NCBI RefSeq assembly: GCF_900107925.1
Contig: NZ_FNUJ01000003.1
Location: 682,001 to 746,000 of the forward strand
Length of the DNA stretch: 64,000 bases
Direction of reading: 5' to 3'
Source of the DNA: Amycolatopsis pretoriensis
GTDB lineage: Bacteria; Actinomycetota; Actinomycetes; Mycobacteriales; Pseudonocardiaceae
The notes beneath the pieces were generated by a model. The model saw nothing but the letters and a program-made list of their open reading frames with translations, searched no databases and was not told the DNA's origin. Position numbers and translations under genes: made by a program. Shown piece after piece: positions 47,166 through 55,945 of the stretch. How positions within the stretch are numbered: position 1 is the stretch's first letter; each line of letters starts with the position of its first letter.

Positions 47166-50100
47166 ATGCGAGGGGAAGCGGACACCGGTCTGCGAGTGGG
47201 CTTGCTGGGACCCCTGCGGGCCTGGCGCGGGGCAGCCGAAATCGGCCTGGGCCCCGCTCGTCAGCGTGCGATCTTCGCCGTGCTCGCGGTCAACGCCGGC
47301 CGGCCCGTGCCGCGGGCCGAACTGATCGCCGGCGTCTGGGGCGACTCCGCGCCCGCGAGCGTCGAAGGCAGCGTTCACACCTACGTCTCCGGGTTGCGGC
47401 GGGCCCTCGAACCCGATCGGTCGCGGTGGTCGGCGGCCAGCGTCCTCGTCTCGGACCCCGCCGGGTACTCGCTCCTGCTCGACGAAGACGCGCTCGACGC
47501 CGCCGTCTTCGAACGCCACCGCGAACGAGCCCAGCAGCACCTCGACCGAGGCGATCCGCGAGCCGCCGTCGCCGAGCTCGACGCCGCCCTCGCGCTCTGG
47601 CAAGGGGAAGCGCTCTCCGGGGTGCCCGGCGGGTTCGCCGAACGGCACCGCGAATACCTCGCCGAGCTGCGGCTCGACACCCTCGACCGGCGCGCCCAGG
47701 CCCTGCTCGACCTCGGCCGCCACCTCGACCTCGCACCCGAACTCGCCGTGCTGGCCGGCGAGCACCCGCTGCGGGAGTCCCTGCGCGAGTCGCTCATGCT
47801 CGCCCTCTACCGCAGCGGCCGCCACTCCGACGCCCTCGACGTCTTCCGCGACGCCCGCGCCACCCTCGTCGGCGAGCTCGGCGTCGAGCCCGGACCGGCG
47901 CTGCAGCGGCTCCACCAGCGGATCCTCGCCCAGGACCCCGGACTCGACGCGCCCGCGGCGCCGGTCGAGGTCGCCGGGCACCGGCTCTTCGGCCGGGAAG
48001 CCGAAACGGCCCGGCTCGCCGAGCTCGTCGCCGACGTCCGGGCCGGGCGCGGCCGGGCCGTGTGGATCGAGGGTGAAGCCGGGATCGGCAAGTCCGAGCT
48101 GCTCACCAGCACTCTGCCGGACGGCCCCGGCTTCCAGCGGCTCTGGGCGGCCGCCGACGAGCTGAGCACCCGCTTCCCGCTGCAGGTGATGCTGGAGTGC
48201 CTCGAAATCGACGCGCATTCGGCCGACCCGCGGCGCGCGCGGCTGGCGAAAGAGCTCTCCGGCGACCCGGTGCGCCGCAGCTGGGGGCCCGCCGACCCCG
48301 TGCTCGGCGCCGTCGACCGGCTGCTGGCCCTGGTCGACGAGCTGTGCGCGCACTCGCCGCAGGTGCTGGTCGTCGACGACCTCCAGTGGGCCGACGAGGC
48401 ATCCGTGCTGGTCTGGCACCGCCTGTGCGCGGCGACCCGGCAGCTGCCGTTGCTGCTGGTGGCCGCGACCCGGCCCGCGCCGGACCGCGCCGAGCTCGCC
48501 CAGCTGCGGCGCGGCGTCCAGGCCCGCGACGGCATCGTGCTCGACCTGACCCCGCTGAGCGGCGACGACGTCGGCCGGCTGATCGAGGACCAGATCGGCG
48601 CGGCACCCGGGCCCGGGCTGCGCGAGCTGGCCGCCCGTGGTGCGGGAAACCCGTTGTACGTCAAGGAAATGGTCGACGTCCTGCTGCGCGCCGGCGCGCT
48701 CGAGGTGACCGGCGGCGCGGCCGACGTCGACGACCCGGCCGAGTTCGAGACGCCGAGTTCGCTGGTCGCCGCGGTCGACCGGCGGCTCGACTTCCTGCCC
48801 GCGCGCACACAGGAAGTCCTGCGCTGGGGTGCGCTGCTGGGCATGGAGTTCGCCGTCGGGGACATCGCCGCAGTGCTCGGCACGCGGCCGTCGGACCTGC
48901 TGGAGCCGCTCGAAGAGGCCGTCGCCGCGAACGTCCTCATCGACACCGGGACTCAGCTCGCGTTCCGGCATCCCCTGCTGCGCCAGGCACTTTACGACCG
49001 GTTGCTGGCCGGGACGCGGGCCGCGCTGCACCGGCAGGCCGCGGAAGCGCTCGCCGGGATCGGCGCGCCGGTGAAGCGCGTCGCCGAACAGCTCGTCGCA
49101 GCACCGGCCACAGTGGACGAATGGGTGCTGGACTGGCTCGCCGCGCACCACGCGGCCGTGTCCAACCGCGCGCCGCTGATCGCCGTCGAACTGCTCGAAC
49201 GCGCGCTGGCCGCGGGGGCCGGCGACCGGCGCGAGGTCCTGCTCGTGGCGTTGGTCAAGGTGCTGTTCCGATTGGAGCGGAACCCGGAAACGCTGGCGCA
49301 GCAAGCACTCGACGTCGCCACCGAGCCCGACTCCGTCGAGGAGATGCGGCACGTCCTGGCGGCGCTACGGCACCGCCGAGGCGACACCGAAGGCGCGGTC
49401 GCGACGCTCGCCGCGTCGGTCGACGACCCGGCCGTGCCGGAGCTGTGGCGGGTCAAGCACCGGCAGCTGCTGGCGAACTTCCGGCGCGGCGATCTGTCCG
49501 ATTTGGACACCGCGGAAAAGGCGGCGTACGAGACGAAGTCGTTCGCCGATGGCGACCGGTACCTGACGGCGCACGCGCTGCAGTCGTTGTGGCTGGTGGA
49601 TTCCGTGCGCCGCGAGCACGATTCCGCGCTGGCGCACGTCGACGCGGCGATCGAGGCCGTCGGCGACGAGCACGAGCTGGCCGACCTGCACCTCGACCTG
49701 CTCGACAACCGCGTCTTCACGCTGCAGAACCTCGACCGGCTCGCCGAGGCGGACGCGGCCCTGCGCGCGGCGGGCGACGTCGCGGCGCGGCACGCGATGC
49801 CGGTGGGGCTGCAGGTTTCCGTTGCGGTGCACCGGTATTGGGAAGGCCGCTGGGACGAGGCGCTGGTCGAGCTGGACACGGTCACCGAGGACGGCCCGGC
49901 GATCACGTTCTACGGCCTGCGCGAGCCTGGGCCGGCGGCGCTGCTGCTGCACGGCGTCGCGGCGCTGATCGCGGGCCGCCGCGACGACCGCGCCCAGGCG
50001 GCGGCCCACCTCGACGCGGCGGAGGAGTACGCCCCGGCGACCGGCGCCGAGCGCGAGAGCTTCGACTTCCTGCTGGTGGCGGACGCGCTGGCCGCGGAGC

Positions 50101-50789
50101 AGCGCGGTGACCGGGTCCGCGCGCTGGCGATCCTCGAGCCGATCCTGAACCCGACGTACGCGCAGATGATGCTGCGCCACCAATGGCTTCCGGCGTACGT
50201 CCGGCTGGCGATGGAACAGGACGAAGTCGGCCGGGCGCGGCGCGCGCTGGCGGTGTGCGAGGAGGAGGCGGCGAAAGAGCGCCGCCCGGCGCGCGCCCAC
50301 GCGGCGGCGTCGTGGTGCCGCGGGCTGATCGAGGAGGACCCGGCGGCGGTCCTGGCGACGGCGGAGCACTTCCGCGCGGTCGGCCGCCGCCCGGAGCTGG
50401 CCACGGTCCTGGAGGACGCGGCGGTCCTGCTGGCCCGCGAGGGCCGGCTCGACGCGGCGCACGCGGCGTTCGAGGAGGCGGCGGAGCTGTACACGGCGTT
50501 GGGCGCCCGCTGGGACCTGCGCCGGGCGGAGACGCGCTTGCGCCGGCTGGGCGTGCGCCGCGGGGCGCTGTTCTCGCCGATCCGGCCGGGTCACGGCTGG
50601 GAGTCGCTGACCCCGATCGAGGTCCGGATCGCGAGCCTGGTCGCGGACGGGAAGTCCAATCCGGACATCGCGGCGGAGCTGTCGTTGCCGCGCCGGACGG
50701 TGCAGGCGCACGTGGCCCGGTTGCTGGGGAAGCTGGAGACCCCGTCACGCTCGGGCGTCGCCGACGCCTTCCGGCAGCAGCGGCCGTGA
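47166..50789 (+). CDS. BTAD/AAA-type regulator with C-terminal LuxR HTH
   Basis: A 1207-residue regulator with the same plan as its upstream neighbour: winged helix (VGLLGPLRAWRGAAEIGLG), activation domain, ATPase with WIEGEAGIGKSELL and QVLVVDDLQWADE, and helical repeats. It adds a LuxR-type helix-turn-helix at the C-terminus (LTPIEVRIASLVADGKSN, RRTVQAHVARLLG). It is probably a sensor of metabolites or stress that activates secondary metabolism or secretion genes. The two genes are paralogues from a tandem duplication. Confidence 0.92.
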   Translation: MRGEADTGLRVGLLGPLRAWRGAAEIGLGPARQRAIFAVLAVNAGRPVPRAELIAGVWGDSAPASVEGSVHTYVSGLRRALEPDRSRWSAASVLVSDPAGYSLLLDEDALDAAVFERHRERAQQHLDRGDPRAAVAELDAALALWQGEALSGVPGGFAERHREYLAELRLDTLDRRAQALLDLGRHLDLAPELAVLAGEHPLRESLRESLMLALYRSGRHSDALDVFRDARATLVGELGVEPGPALQRLHQRILAQDPGLDAPAAPVEVAGHRLFGREAETARLAELVADVRAGRGRAVWIEGEAGIGKSELLTSTLPDGPGFQRLWAAADELSTRFPLQVMLECLEIDAHSADPRRARLAKELSGDPVRRSWGPADPVLGAVDRLLALVDELCAHSPQVLVVDDLQWADEASVLVWHRLCAATRQLPLLLVAATRPAPDRAELAQLRRGVQARDGIVLDLTPLSGDDVGRLIEDQIGAAPGPGLRELAARGAGNPLYVKEMVDVLLRAGALEVTGGAADVDDPAEFETPSSLVAAVDRRLDFLPARTQEVLRWGALLGMEFAVGDIAAVLGTRPSDLLEPLEEAVAANVLIDTGTQLAFRHPLLRQALYDRLLAGTRAALHRQAAEALAGIGAPVKRVAEQLVAAPATVDEWVLDWLAAHHAAVSNRAPLIAVELLERALAAGAGDRREVLLVALVKVLFRLERNPETLAQQALDVATEPDSVEEMRHVLAALRHRRGDTEGAVATLAASVDDPAVPELWRVKHRQLLANFRRGDLSDLDTAEKAAYETKSFADGDRYLTAHALQSLWLVDSVRREHDSALAHVDAAIEAVGDEHELADLHLDLLDNRVFTLQNLDRLAEADAALRAAGDVAARHAMPVGLQVSVAVHRYWEGRWDEALVELDTVTEDGPAITFYGLREPGPAALLLHGVAALIAGRRDDRAQAAAHLDAAEEYAPATGAERESFDFLLVADALAAEQRGDRVRALAILEPILNPTYAQMMLRHQWLPAYVRLAMEQDEVGRARRALAVCEEEAAKERRPARAHAAASWCRGLIEEDPAAVLATAEHFRAVGRRPELATVLEDAAVLLAREGRLDAAHAAFEEAAELYTALGARWDLRRAETRLRRLGVRRGALFSPIRPGHGWESLTPIEVRIASLVADGKSNPDIAAELSLPRRTVQAHVARLLGKLETPSRSGVADAFRQQRP

Positions 50790-50791
50790 CG

Positions 50792-50872
50792 GGCTGAAGG
50801 GCACCTTCAGTGCATCTGATGCGTGGAAGGTGTCCTTCACCTCATGTGATGTGAGGAAGGTGCCCTTCAGCC
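50792..50872. repeat. GAAGGGCACCTTC-type palindromic repeats between convergent genes
   Basis: Outer arms GGCTGAAGGGCACCTTC (50792-50808) and GAAGGTGCCCTTCAGCC (50856-50872) pair perfectly. A third, imperfect copy (GTGGAAGGTGTCCTTCAC) lies between them and can fold by itself. It separates the second BTAD gene from the beta-glucosidase. Confidence 0.85.
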
Positions 50873-50876
50873 GGGG

Positions 50877-52241
50877 TCACTCCGGGAGCGCGTTGGCCTT
50901 GGCGACCCTGCCCAGGAAGCGGCCCGAGTCCTTCACCGTGCGGACCTGCGTCTCGAAGTCCACGTGCACCAGCCCGAACCGCTGCGAATACCCCATCGCC
51001 CACTCGAAGTTGTCCAGCAGCGACCACGCGAAGTACCCGCGCACGTCCGCGCCCGCCTTGATGGCCGCGTGGACCGCCCCCAAGTGCTCCATGAAGTAGT
51101 TCACCCGCGCCGCGTCGTACACGCGCCCGCCGACCACCTGGTCCACAAAGGACGCTCCGTTTTCCGCCACCACCAACGGCAACCCGGACCGCGCCGACAG
51201 CCACCCCAGCAAGTCGGTGAAGACGTCCGGCGCCTGCTCCCAGCCGAACGCCGTCAGCGGCGGCCGGGCCGGCAACACGTCCAACCCGCGCAACCCCGGC
51301 AGCGGGCAGTTACCCGGCGACAATGGATCCGCCAACGGCGTCACCCGCGCCGGCGCGTAGTAGTTCACGCCCAGCCAGTCGATCGCCGCCGCGATCGTGT
51401 CCGTGTCGCCGTCGCGGACCGACGCCGCGAACCGGCCGCCGTGGTACTCGACATCGGCCACCACGTCCGGCGGATATCCCCGGCCCAGCACCGGGTCCAG
51501 GAAGAACCGGTTGTGGATCCCGTCGAACTTCCGGGCCGCCTCGACATGCGACGGCGAAGTCCCGTCCGCCAGAGCCGGCGCGAAGTTCAACGCCAGCGAG
51601 AACTCGTGGCCTGGCCGAGCCTGCGACTTCAGCGCCCGCGTTGCCAGCCCGTGCCCCAGCAGGAGGTGGTGGGCCGCCACCAGCGCCGTGTCGTAGTCCT
51701 GGACGCCCGGCGCGTGCACCCCGCTGCCGTACCCCAGGAACGCCGCGCAGAACGGCTCGTTGATCGTCGTCCACTGGCTGACGCGGTCCCCCAGCGCGTC
51801 GTGCACGAAGGATGCGTAATCCGCGAACCGATACGCTGTATCGCGCGAAGGCCAGCCGCCCGCGTCCTCCAGAGCTTGCGGCAGGTCCCAGTGGTACAGC
51901 GTAAGAACCGGCTTGACGCCCCGGGTGAGCAGCTCGTCCACCAGCCGGTCGTAGAAGGCGAGCCCGGCCGGCGCCGGCGTCCGGCCGTCCGGCATCACCC
52001 GCGGCCACGCCACCGAAAACCGGTACGCGTTCAGGCCGAGGTCCGCCAGCAACCCGATGTCCTCGGGAAAGCGGTGGTAGTGGTCGCAGGCGATCTCGCC
52101 GGACGCGTCACCCAGCACCGCGCCCGGGCGGGCCGCGAACGTGTCCCAGACGGACGGTCCGCGACCGCCTTCGGAAACCCCGCCTTCGACCTGGTAGGAC
52201 GCGGTCGCCGCGCCCCACAGGAAACCCGTCGGGAAGGTCAT
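50877..52241 (-). CDS. Family 1 beta-glucosidase
   Basis: A 454-residue cytoplasmic glycosidase (TIM barrel). The acid/base Glu is in WTTINEPFC and the nucleophile in LPLVVAENGASF; FLWGAATASYQVEG opens the enzyme as usual. It probably cleaves cellobiose or other beta-glucosides imported by the transporter in the same operon. The ATG at 52241 overlaps the end of the permease gene by 4 bp. An inverted repeat of CGATAC/GTATCG lies inside the gene at 51829-51843. Confidence 0.95.
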   Translation of the reverse strand: MTFPTGFLWGAATASYQVEGGVSEGGRGPSVWDTFAARPGAVLGDASGEIACDHYHRFPEDIGLLADLGLNAYRFSVAWPRVMPDGRTPAPAGLAFYDRLVDELLTRGVKPVLTLYHWDLPQALEDAGGWPSRDTAYRFADYASFVHDALGDRVSQWTTINEPFCAAFLGYGSGVHAPGVQDYDTALVAAHHLLLGHGLATRALKSQARPGHEFSLALNFAPALADGTSPSHVEAARKFDGIHNRFFLDPVLGRGYPPDVVADVEYHGGRFAASVRDGDTDTIAAAIDWLGVNYYAPARVTPLADPLSPGNCPLPGLRGLDVLPARPPLTAFGWEQAPDVFTDLLGWLSARSGLPLVVAENGASFVDQVVGGRVYDAARVNYFMEHLGAVHAAIKAGADVRGYFAWSLLDNFEWAMGYSQRFGLVHVDFETQVRTVKDSGRFLGRVAKANALPE

Positions 52242-53053
52242 ACCGGCGCCCCTTTCAGAATCCCCCGCACGATGTGGCGGCCCAGCAGCAGGAACAGCGC
52301 GATCACGGGCAGGACGCCCACGGTCGCGCCGGTCAGCATGAGCGCGTAATCGGTGTAGTACCCACTCGCGAGCCGGGAAAGCGCGACCTGCACGGTCGGT
52401 GTCTCGTTCGGGTCGAGGACGACCAGTGGCCAGAAGTAGTCGTTCCACGTGGCCATGAACGTGAGCATGCCGAGCACCGCGGCCGCCGGGCGCAGGGACG
52501 GGACGGCCACGTGCCAGTACGTGCGCAGGACCGAGCAGCCGTCGACGGTCGCCGCGTCGACCAGCTCGGCGTCGATCGCGCTCTCGCACGCCTGCCGCAT
52601 CCAGAACACGCTGAACGCGCTGAGCAATCCCGGCACGATCACCGCCTCGAGCCGCCCGTACCAGCCCAGCTCGCCGACCACCAGGTACAGCGGGATGACG
52701 CCGAGCTGCGTCGGCACCATCGCCGAGCCGACGACCAGCAGGAACAGCGTGTTGCGGCCGGGGAACCGCAGCCGCGCGAAGGCGAACCCGGCCAGGCTCG
52801 CGAGCACGACGTTGGACACCATCACCGTGCCCGCGACGATCAGCGAATTGCCCAGCGCCAGCCAGAAGTCGACGGTGTCGAACACACGCCGCACGTTCTC
52901 GAAGAGATGCCCGCCCGGCAGCAGCAGCGGTGACGTCTCGCCGATCGCCGCGTTGTCCCTTGTGGACACCACGAACGACCAGTACAGCGGGAAGATCGAC
53001 GCGCCGAGCACGCCGATCAGCACGGCGTAGACCCAGCCGCCGGGGCGCCTCAC
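52238..53053 (-). CDS. Sugar ABC transporter permease (MalG type)
   Basis: A 271-residue membrane protein with six helices (WVYAVLIGVLGASIFPLYWSF and onward) and the cytoplasmic EAA loop VDAATVDGCSVLRTYWHV. The GTG at 53053 overlaps the stop of the partner permease (GTGA). It forms the inner-membrane channel of a CUT1-type importer with the adjacent permease. Confidence 0.93.
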   Translation of the reverse strand: MRRPGGWVYAVLIGVLGASIFPLYWSFVVSTRDNAAIGETSPLLLPGGHLFENVRRVFDTVDFWLALGNSLIVAGTVMVSNVVLASLAGFAFARLRFPGRNTLFLLVVGSAMVPTQLGVIPLYLVVGELGWYGRLEAVIVPGLLSAFSVFWMRQACESAIDAELVDAATVDGCSVLRTYWHVAVPSLRPAAAVLGMLTFMATWNDYFWPLVVLDPNETPTVQVALSRLASGYYTDYALMLTGATVGVLPVIALFLLLGRHIVRGILKGAPV

Positions 53054-53946
53054 GCCGACCTCACGAACCGGCGCACCAGCCGGTAGTTGAGCAGCGCGAA
53101 CCCGGCGCAGACCACGAACATCACCCACGTCAGCGCGGCCGCGTAACCGGCGTCGAAGTGCGTGAAACCCTTCTCGTACAGGTACATCGCCAGCGTCTGG
53201 AACTGGCGGTCATTGCCCCCGGTCCCGCCCGACCCGCCCGCGTCGAACAGCTGCGGCTCGGCGAACAGCTGCAGGCCGCTGACCGTGCCGGCAATCGCGG
53301 TGAAGGCGATCGCCGGCCGGATGCCCGGCACGGTGATCGACCAGAACGTCCGCCACCGCGAAGCGCCGTCCAGCGCCGCGGCTTCGTACAGGTCGCCCGG
53401 GACGGCCTGCATCGCGGCCAGGTAGATCAGCGCGTTGTAGCCGGTCCAGCGCCAGAGCACCATCGACGCCACCGCGAAGTGCGACGTCCACCGCGTCGCC
53501 TGCCAGTTGACCGGGGCGATGCCGAACCAGCCGAGCACTTCGTTGACGACGCCGTAGTCGCGGCTGAACAGCTGCCCGAACACGAGCCCGATCGCCACGA
53601 CGGACACGACGTTCGGCAGCAGGATCCCGGTGCGCCACCAGGTCGCGCCGCGCAACGGGCGGTCCAGCAGCGCCGCGATGCCCAGGGCCAGCAGGAACTC
53701 CGGGACGGCGGCGAGCAGGAAGATGCCGACGGTGTTGACCAGCGCGTTGTAGAAGTTCGGGTCGGTGAGCAGCTCGCCGTAGTTCGCCAGGCCGAGGTAG
53801 CCGCGGTCGCCGTCCAGGAGGTTCCAGTCGCGCAGTGACACCCAAGCCGTGTAGAGCAGCGGGAAGGCCCCGAACACCAGGAACAGCGCGAAGAAGGGCG
53901 CGACGAGCAGCAGCGGCGTCGCTTTGCGGTCGAAACGAGCGAGCAC
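53050..53946 (-). CDS. Sugar ABC transporter permease (MalF type)
   Basis: A 298-residue membrane protein with six helices. The EAA loop is EAAALDGASRWRTFWSITVPG. It starts at a GTG five bases after the binding protein gene and partners the MalG-type permease downstream. Confidence 0.93.
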   Translation of the reverse strand: MLARFDRKATPLLLVAPFFALFLVFGAFPLLYTAWVSLRDWNLLDGDRGYLGLANYGELLTDPNFYNALVNTVGIFLLAAVPEFLLALGIAALLDRPLRGATWWRTGILLPNVVSVVAIGLVFGQLFSRDYGVVNEVLGWFGIAPVNWQATRWTSHFAVASMVLWRWTGYNALIYLAAMQAVPGDLYEAAALDGASRWRTFWSITVPGIRPAIAFTAIAGTVSGLQLFAEPQLFDAGGSGGTGGNDRQFQTLAMYLYEKGFTHFDAGYAAALTWVMFVVCAGFALLNYRLVRRFVRSA

Positions 53947-53951
53947 GCGCG

Positions 53952-55208
53952 CTACTTCAGCGCGGCTTGCGCCTGCTGCACGGCTTCCGCCCAGGCTTGG
54001 TCGACGCCGTCGGTCTTGTCCTCGATCCGCCCGAGCGCTCGGCCGAACTCCGGCCGGACGTCGGCGTCACGCAGGCCGCGGTAGTTGGGGCGCAGCTGAT
54101 CGGCGGACGCGGCGAAGATCCGTCCGATCGGCGCGTCCCCGAAGTACGGGTCGGCGTGCGCGACGACCTGCGGGTCCGTGTACACCGACGGCTCGCTGGG
54201 CAGGATCCCGTCGGAGAGGAAGAGCTTCTTCTGCTGCTCCGGCGCGGTCAGCCACTTCGCGAGCTCGTACGCCTCCTTCGGGTGCTCGCTCTGCTTCGGC
54301 ACGGTCAGGAACGAACCGCCCTGGTTGCCGCTCTTGCCCGGCACGGTCGTGACGTCCCACTTGCCCTTGCCCGCGTCGCCGCCGGCTTCCTTGATCTGGC
54401 TGAGCATCCACGCCGGGCAGGCGACGGTCGCGAAGGAACCCTGCTTGATGGCGACGTTCCAGGCCTGCGTGAACGTCGTCGCGGCGGCCGTCTGCCCCTT
54501 CGCGGCGATCCCGCCGGAGAGGTAGAAGGCGGTGCGGACGCTCGGGTTGCGGTCGCCGATGAAGGAGTCGTCGGCCGCGGCGAAGTAGTTCTCCGGCGAC
54601 TGGTTGAGCATCGCCGTGTAGACGGTCCCGGCGGAGTCGGCGAACTTAACGTTCGGCGTCTTCTCCGTGAACCGCTGGGCTGCCGCCGCGTAGGCGTCCC
54701 AGTCCGGCATCAGCTTCGCGACCTCGTCGCGGTCGGTCGGCAGGCCGGCGGCCTGGAAGAGGTCACGCCGGTAGCAGAGGGCGAGACTGCCCATGTCGGT
54801 GCCGAGGCCGAGGACGAACGCGCCGTCGGCGCCCTGCGCCCACTTCCACGGCGCCCACTGCTTTTCGAGGTCCCGGGCGCCGTAGGAGGCGAGGTCGGTG
54901 AACTTGTCCTTCGCCTTGCGGTACTGCGGGATGTACTGCTCTTCGATCGCGACGACGTCGGCCGCGCCACGGCCGGTCGCGAGCTGCGTCGCGAGGCCCT
55001 TGTGGTGGGTGTCGAAGTCGGTGACGCGGTTCTGCACCGTGATGTCCGGGTGCAGCTTCTGGTACTCGGCGATCAGGGGCGCGTAGCCGAATTCGCCGAA
55101 GGTGGCGATGGTGAGCTTCGTCGGGCCGCCCGCGTCACTCGGGCTGCAGGCGGCGAGCGGGATCAACGCGGCGACCGCGACGGCGGTCCGGCGGACGATC
55201 GTGCGCAA
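53952..55208 (-). CDS. Sugar-binding lipoprotein of an ABC importer
   Basis: A 418-residue lipoprotein. The lipobox is LIPLAACS, with the lipidated cysteine at residue 21. The mature part is a family 1 solute-binding protein (LTIATFGEFGYAPLIAEY, then WAPWKWAQGADGAF and PKQSEHPKEAYELAKWL). The TTG at 55208 has AGGAAG before it. It delivers oligosaccharide to the two permeases downstream. No ATPase gene accompanies it. Confidence 0.92.
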   Translation of the reverse strand: MRTIVRRTAVAVAALIPLAACSPSDAGGPTKLTIATFGEFGYAPLIAEYQKLHPDITVQNRVTDFDTHHKGLATQLATGRGAADVVAIEEQYIPQYRKAKDKFTDLASYGARDLEKQWAPWKWAQGADGAFVLGLGTDMGSLALCYRRDLFQAAGLPTDRDEVAKLMPDWDAYAAAAQRFTEKTPNVKFADSAGTVYTAMLNQSPENYFAAADDSFIGDRNPSVRTAFYLSGGIAAKGQTAAATTFTQAWNVAIKQGSFATVACPAWMLSQIKEAGGDAGKGKWDVTTVPGKSGNQGGSFLTVPKQSEHPKEAYELAKWLTAPEQQKKLFLSDGILPSEPSVYTDPQVVAHADPYFGDAPIGRIFAASADQLRPNYRGLRDADVRPEFGRALGRIEDKTDGVDQAWAEAVQQAQAALK

Positions 55209-55217
55209 CGGGCTTCC

Positions 55218-55796
55218 TCAGATCACACCGGCCCGCACGGCGTAGGCGACCGCGTGCGGCCGGTTGCGCAGGTTGAGCCGGTTGGTCATGGCGTAGATGA
55301 CGTTCTTCACGGTCCGCTCGGAGTAGCAGAGCTTGCCCGCGATCTCCGCAGTGTCCCAGCCTTCGGCCATCAGGCGAAGCACATCCACCTCGCGCGGCGT
55401 CAGCGCCGCCCCGGCACCTTCGTGGGCCAGGGCCTCGACCTGGTCGCGCAACGGCGCCGTTCGGCCCCGCGCGGCGGCGAGCACGCTCGCGGTGAGCCGG
55501 TCGAGTGCGGTCCGCGGCAGCACGACCGAGACGTGGCACTCGGCCAGCGGGCTCAGGTGCCCGGGGTCGACGTGCCCGGCGACCAGCACGATCGCGGCGG
55601 GCGACTCGGCGGACGCGCCCCGCAGCGCGTTGATCACCTCGCGGTCGACCTGCCCGACGGCGAATACGAGCACGGCCGCCTCGGCTCGCCGCGCACGCGG
55701 CACGACCAGCAGTTCCGGCCGCGTCTTCAAGTGGTTGATCAGCCCGGTGAGCGCGATCGGATCCGACGCCCACGCCGCCACCCGCACCTGGTCCAT
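55218..55796 (-). CDS. LuxR-type regulator heading the sugar ABC operon
   Basis: A 192-residue protein. The receiver-like N-terminus (VRVAAWASDPIALTGLINHL) lacks a convincing phospho-site. The C-terminal helix-turn-helix is strong: LTPREVDVLRLMAEGWDTAEIA and CYSERTVKNVIYAMTNR. It starts at ATG 55796 with GGAGGGG upstream. It is a paralogue of the regulator at 42351-42953, and lies 9 bp before the binding-protein gene, so it probably belongs to the operon. Confidence 0.87.
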   Translation of the reverse strand: MDQVRVAAWASDPIALTGLINHLKTRPELLVVPRARRAEAAVLVFAVGQVDREVINALRGASAESPAAIVLVAGHVDPGHLSPLAECHVSVVLPRTALDRLTASVLAAARGRTAPLRDQVEALAHEGAGAALTPREVDVLRLMAEGWDTAEIAGKLCYSERTVKNVIYAMTNRLNLRNRPHAVAYAVRAGVI

Positions 55797-55881
55797 CGAA
55801 CCCCTCCCCACTGTCCGTGTCCTTGCGGCGCCAGTCTGCTGAGGCCGCCTTCACGAATTCTCTAACCTTCCTCACCCCCTT

Positions 55882-55896
55882 CTTCACATCGTGAAG
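55882..55896. promoter_or_regulatory. CTTCAC-ATC-GTGAAG inverted repeat upstream of the LuxR-ABC operon
   Basis: Six-bp arms and a 3-bp spacer in the 149-bp gap between the LuxR gene and the divergent LpqI-like gene. The same half-sites, with a 4-bp spacer, occur in the palindrome in front of the LuxR paralogue at 42992-43019. Confidence 0.45.
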
Positions 55897-55945
55897 CCAG
55901 GGCGTCGACTACGGTCGTGGGGCACGCAGACGTCTGAAGGGACCG

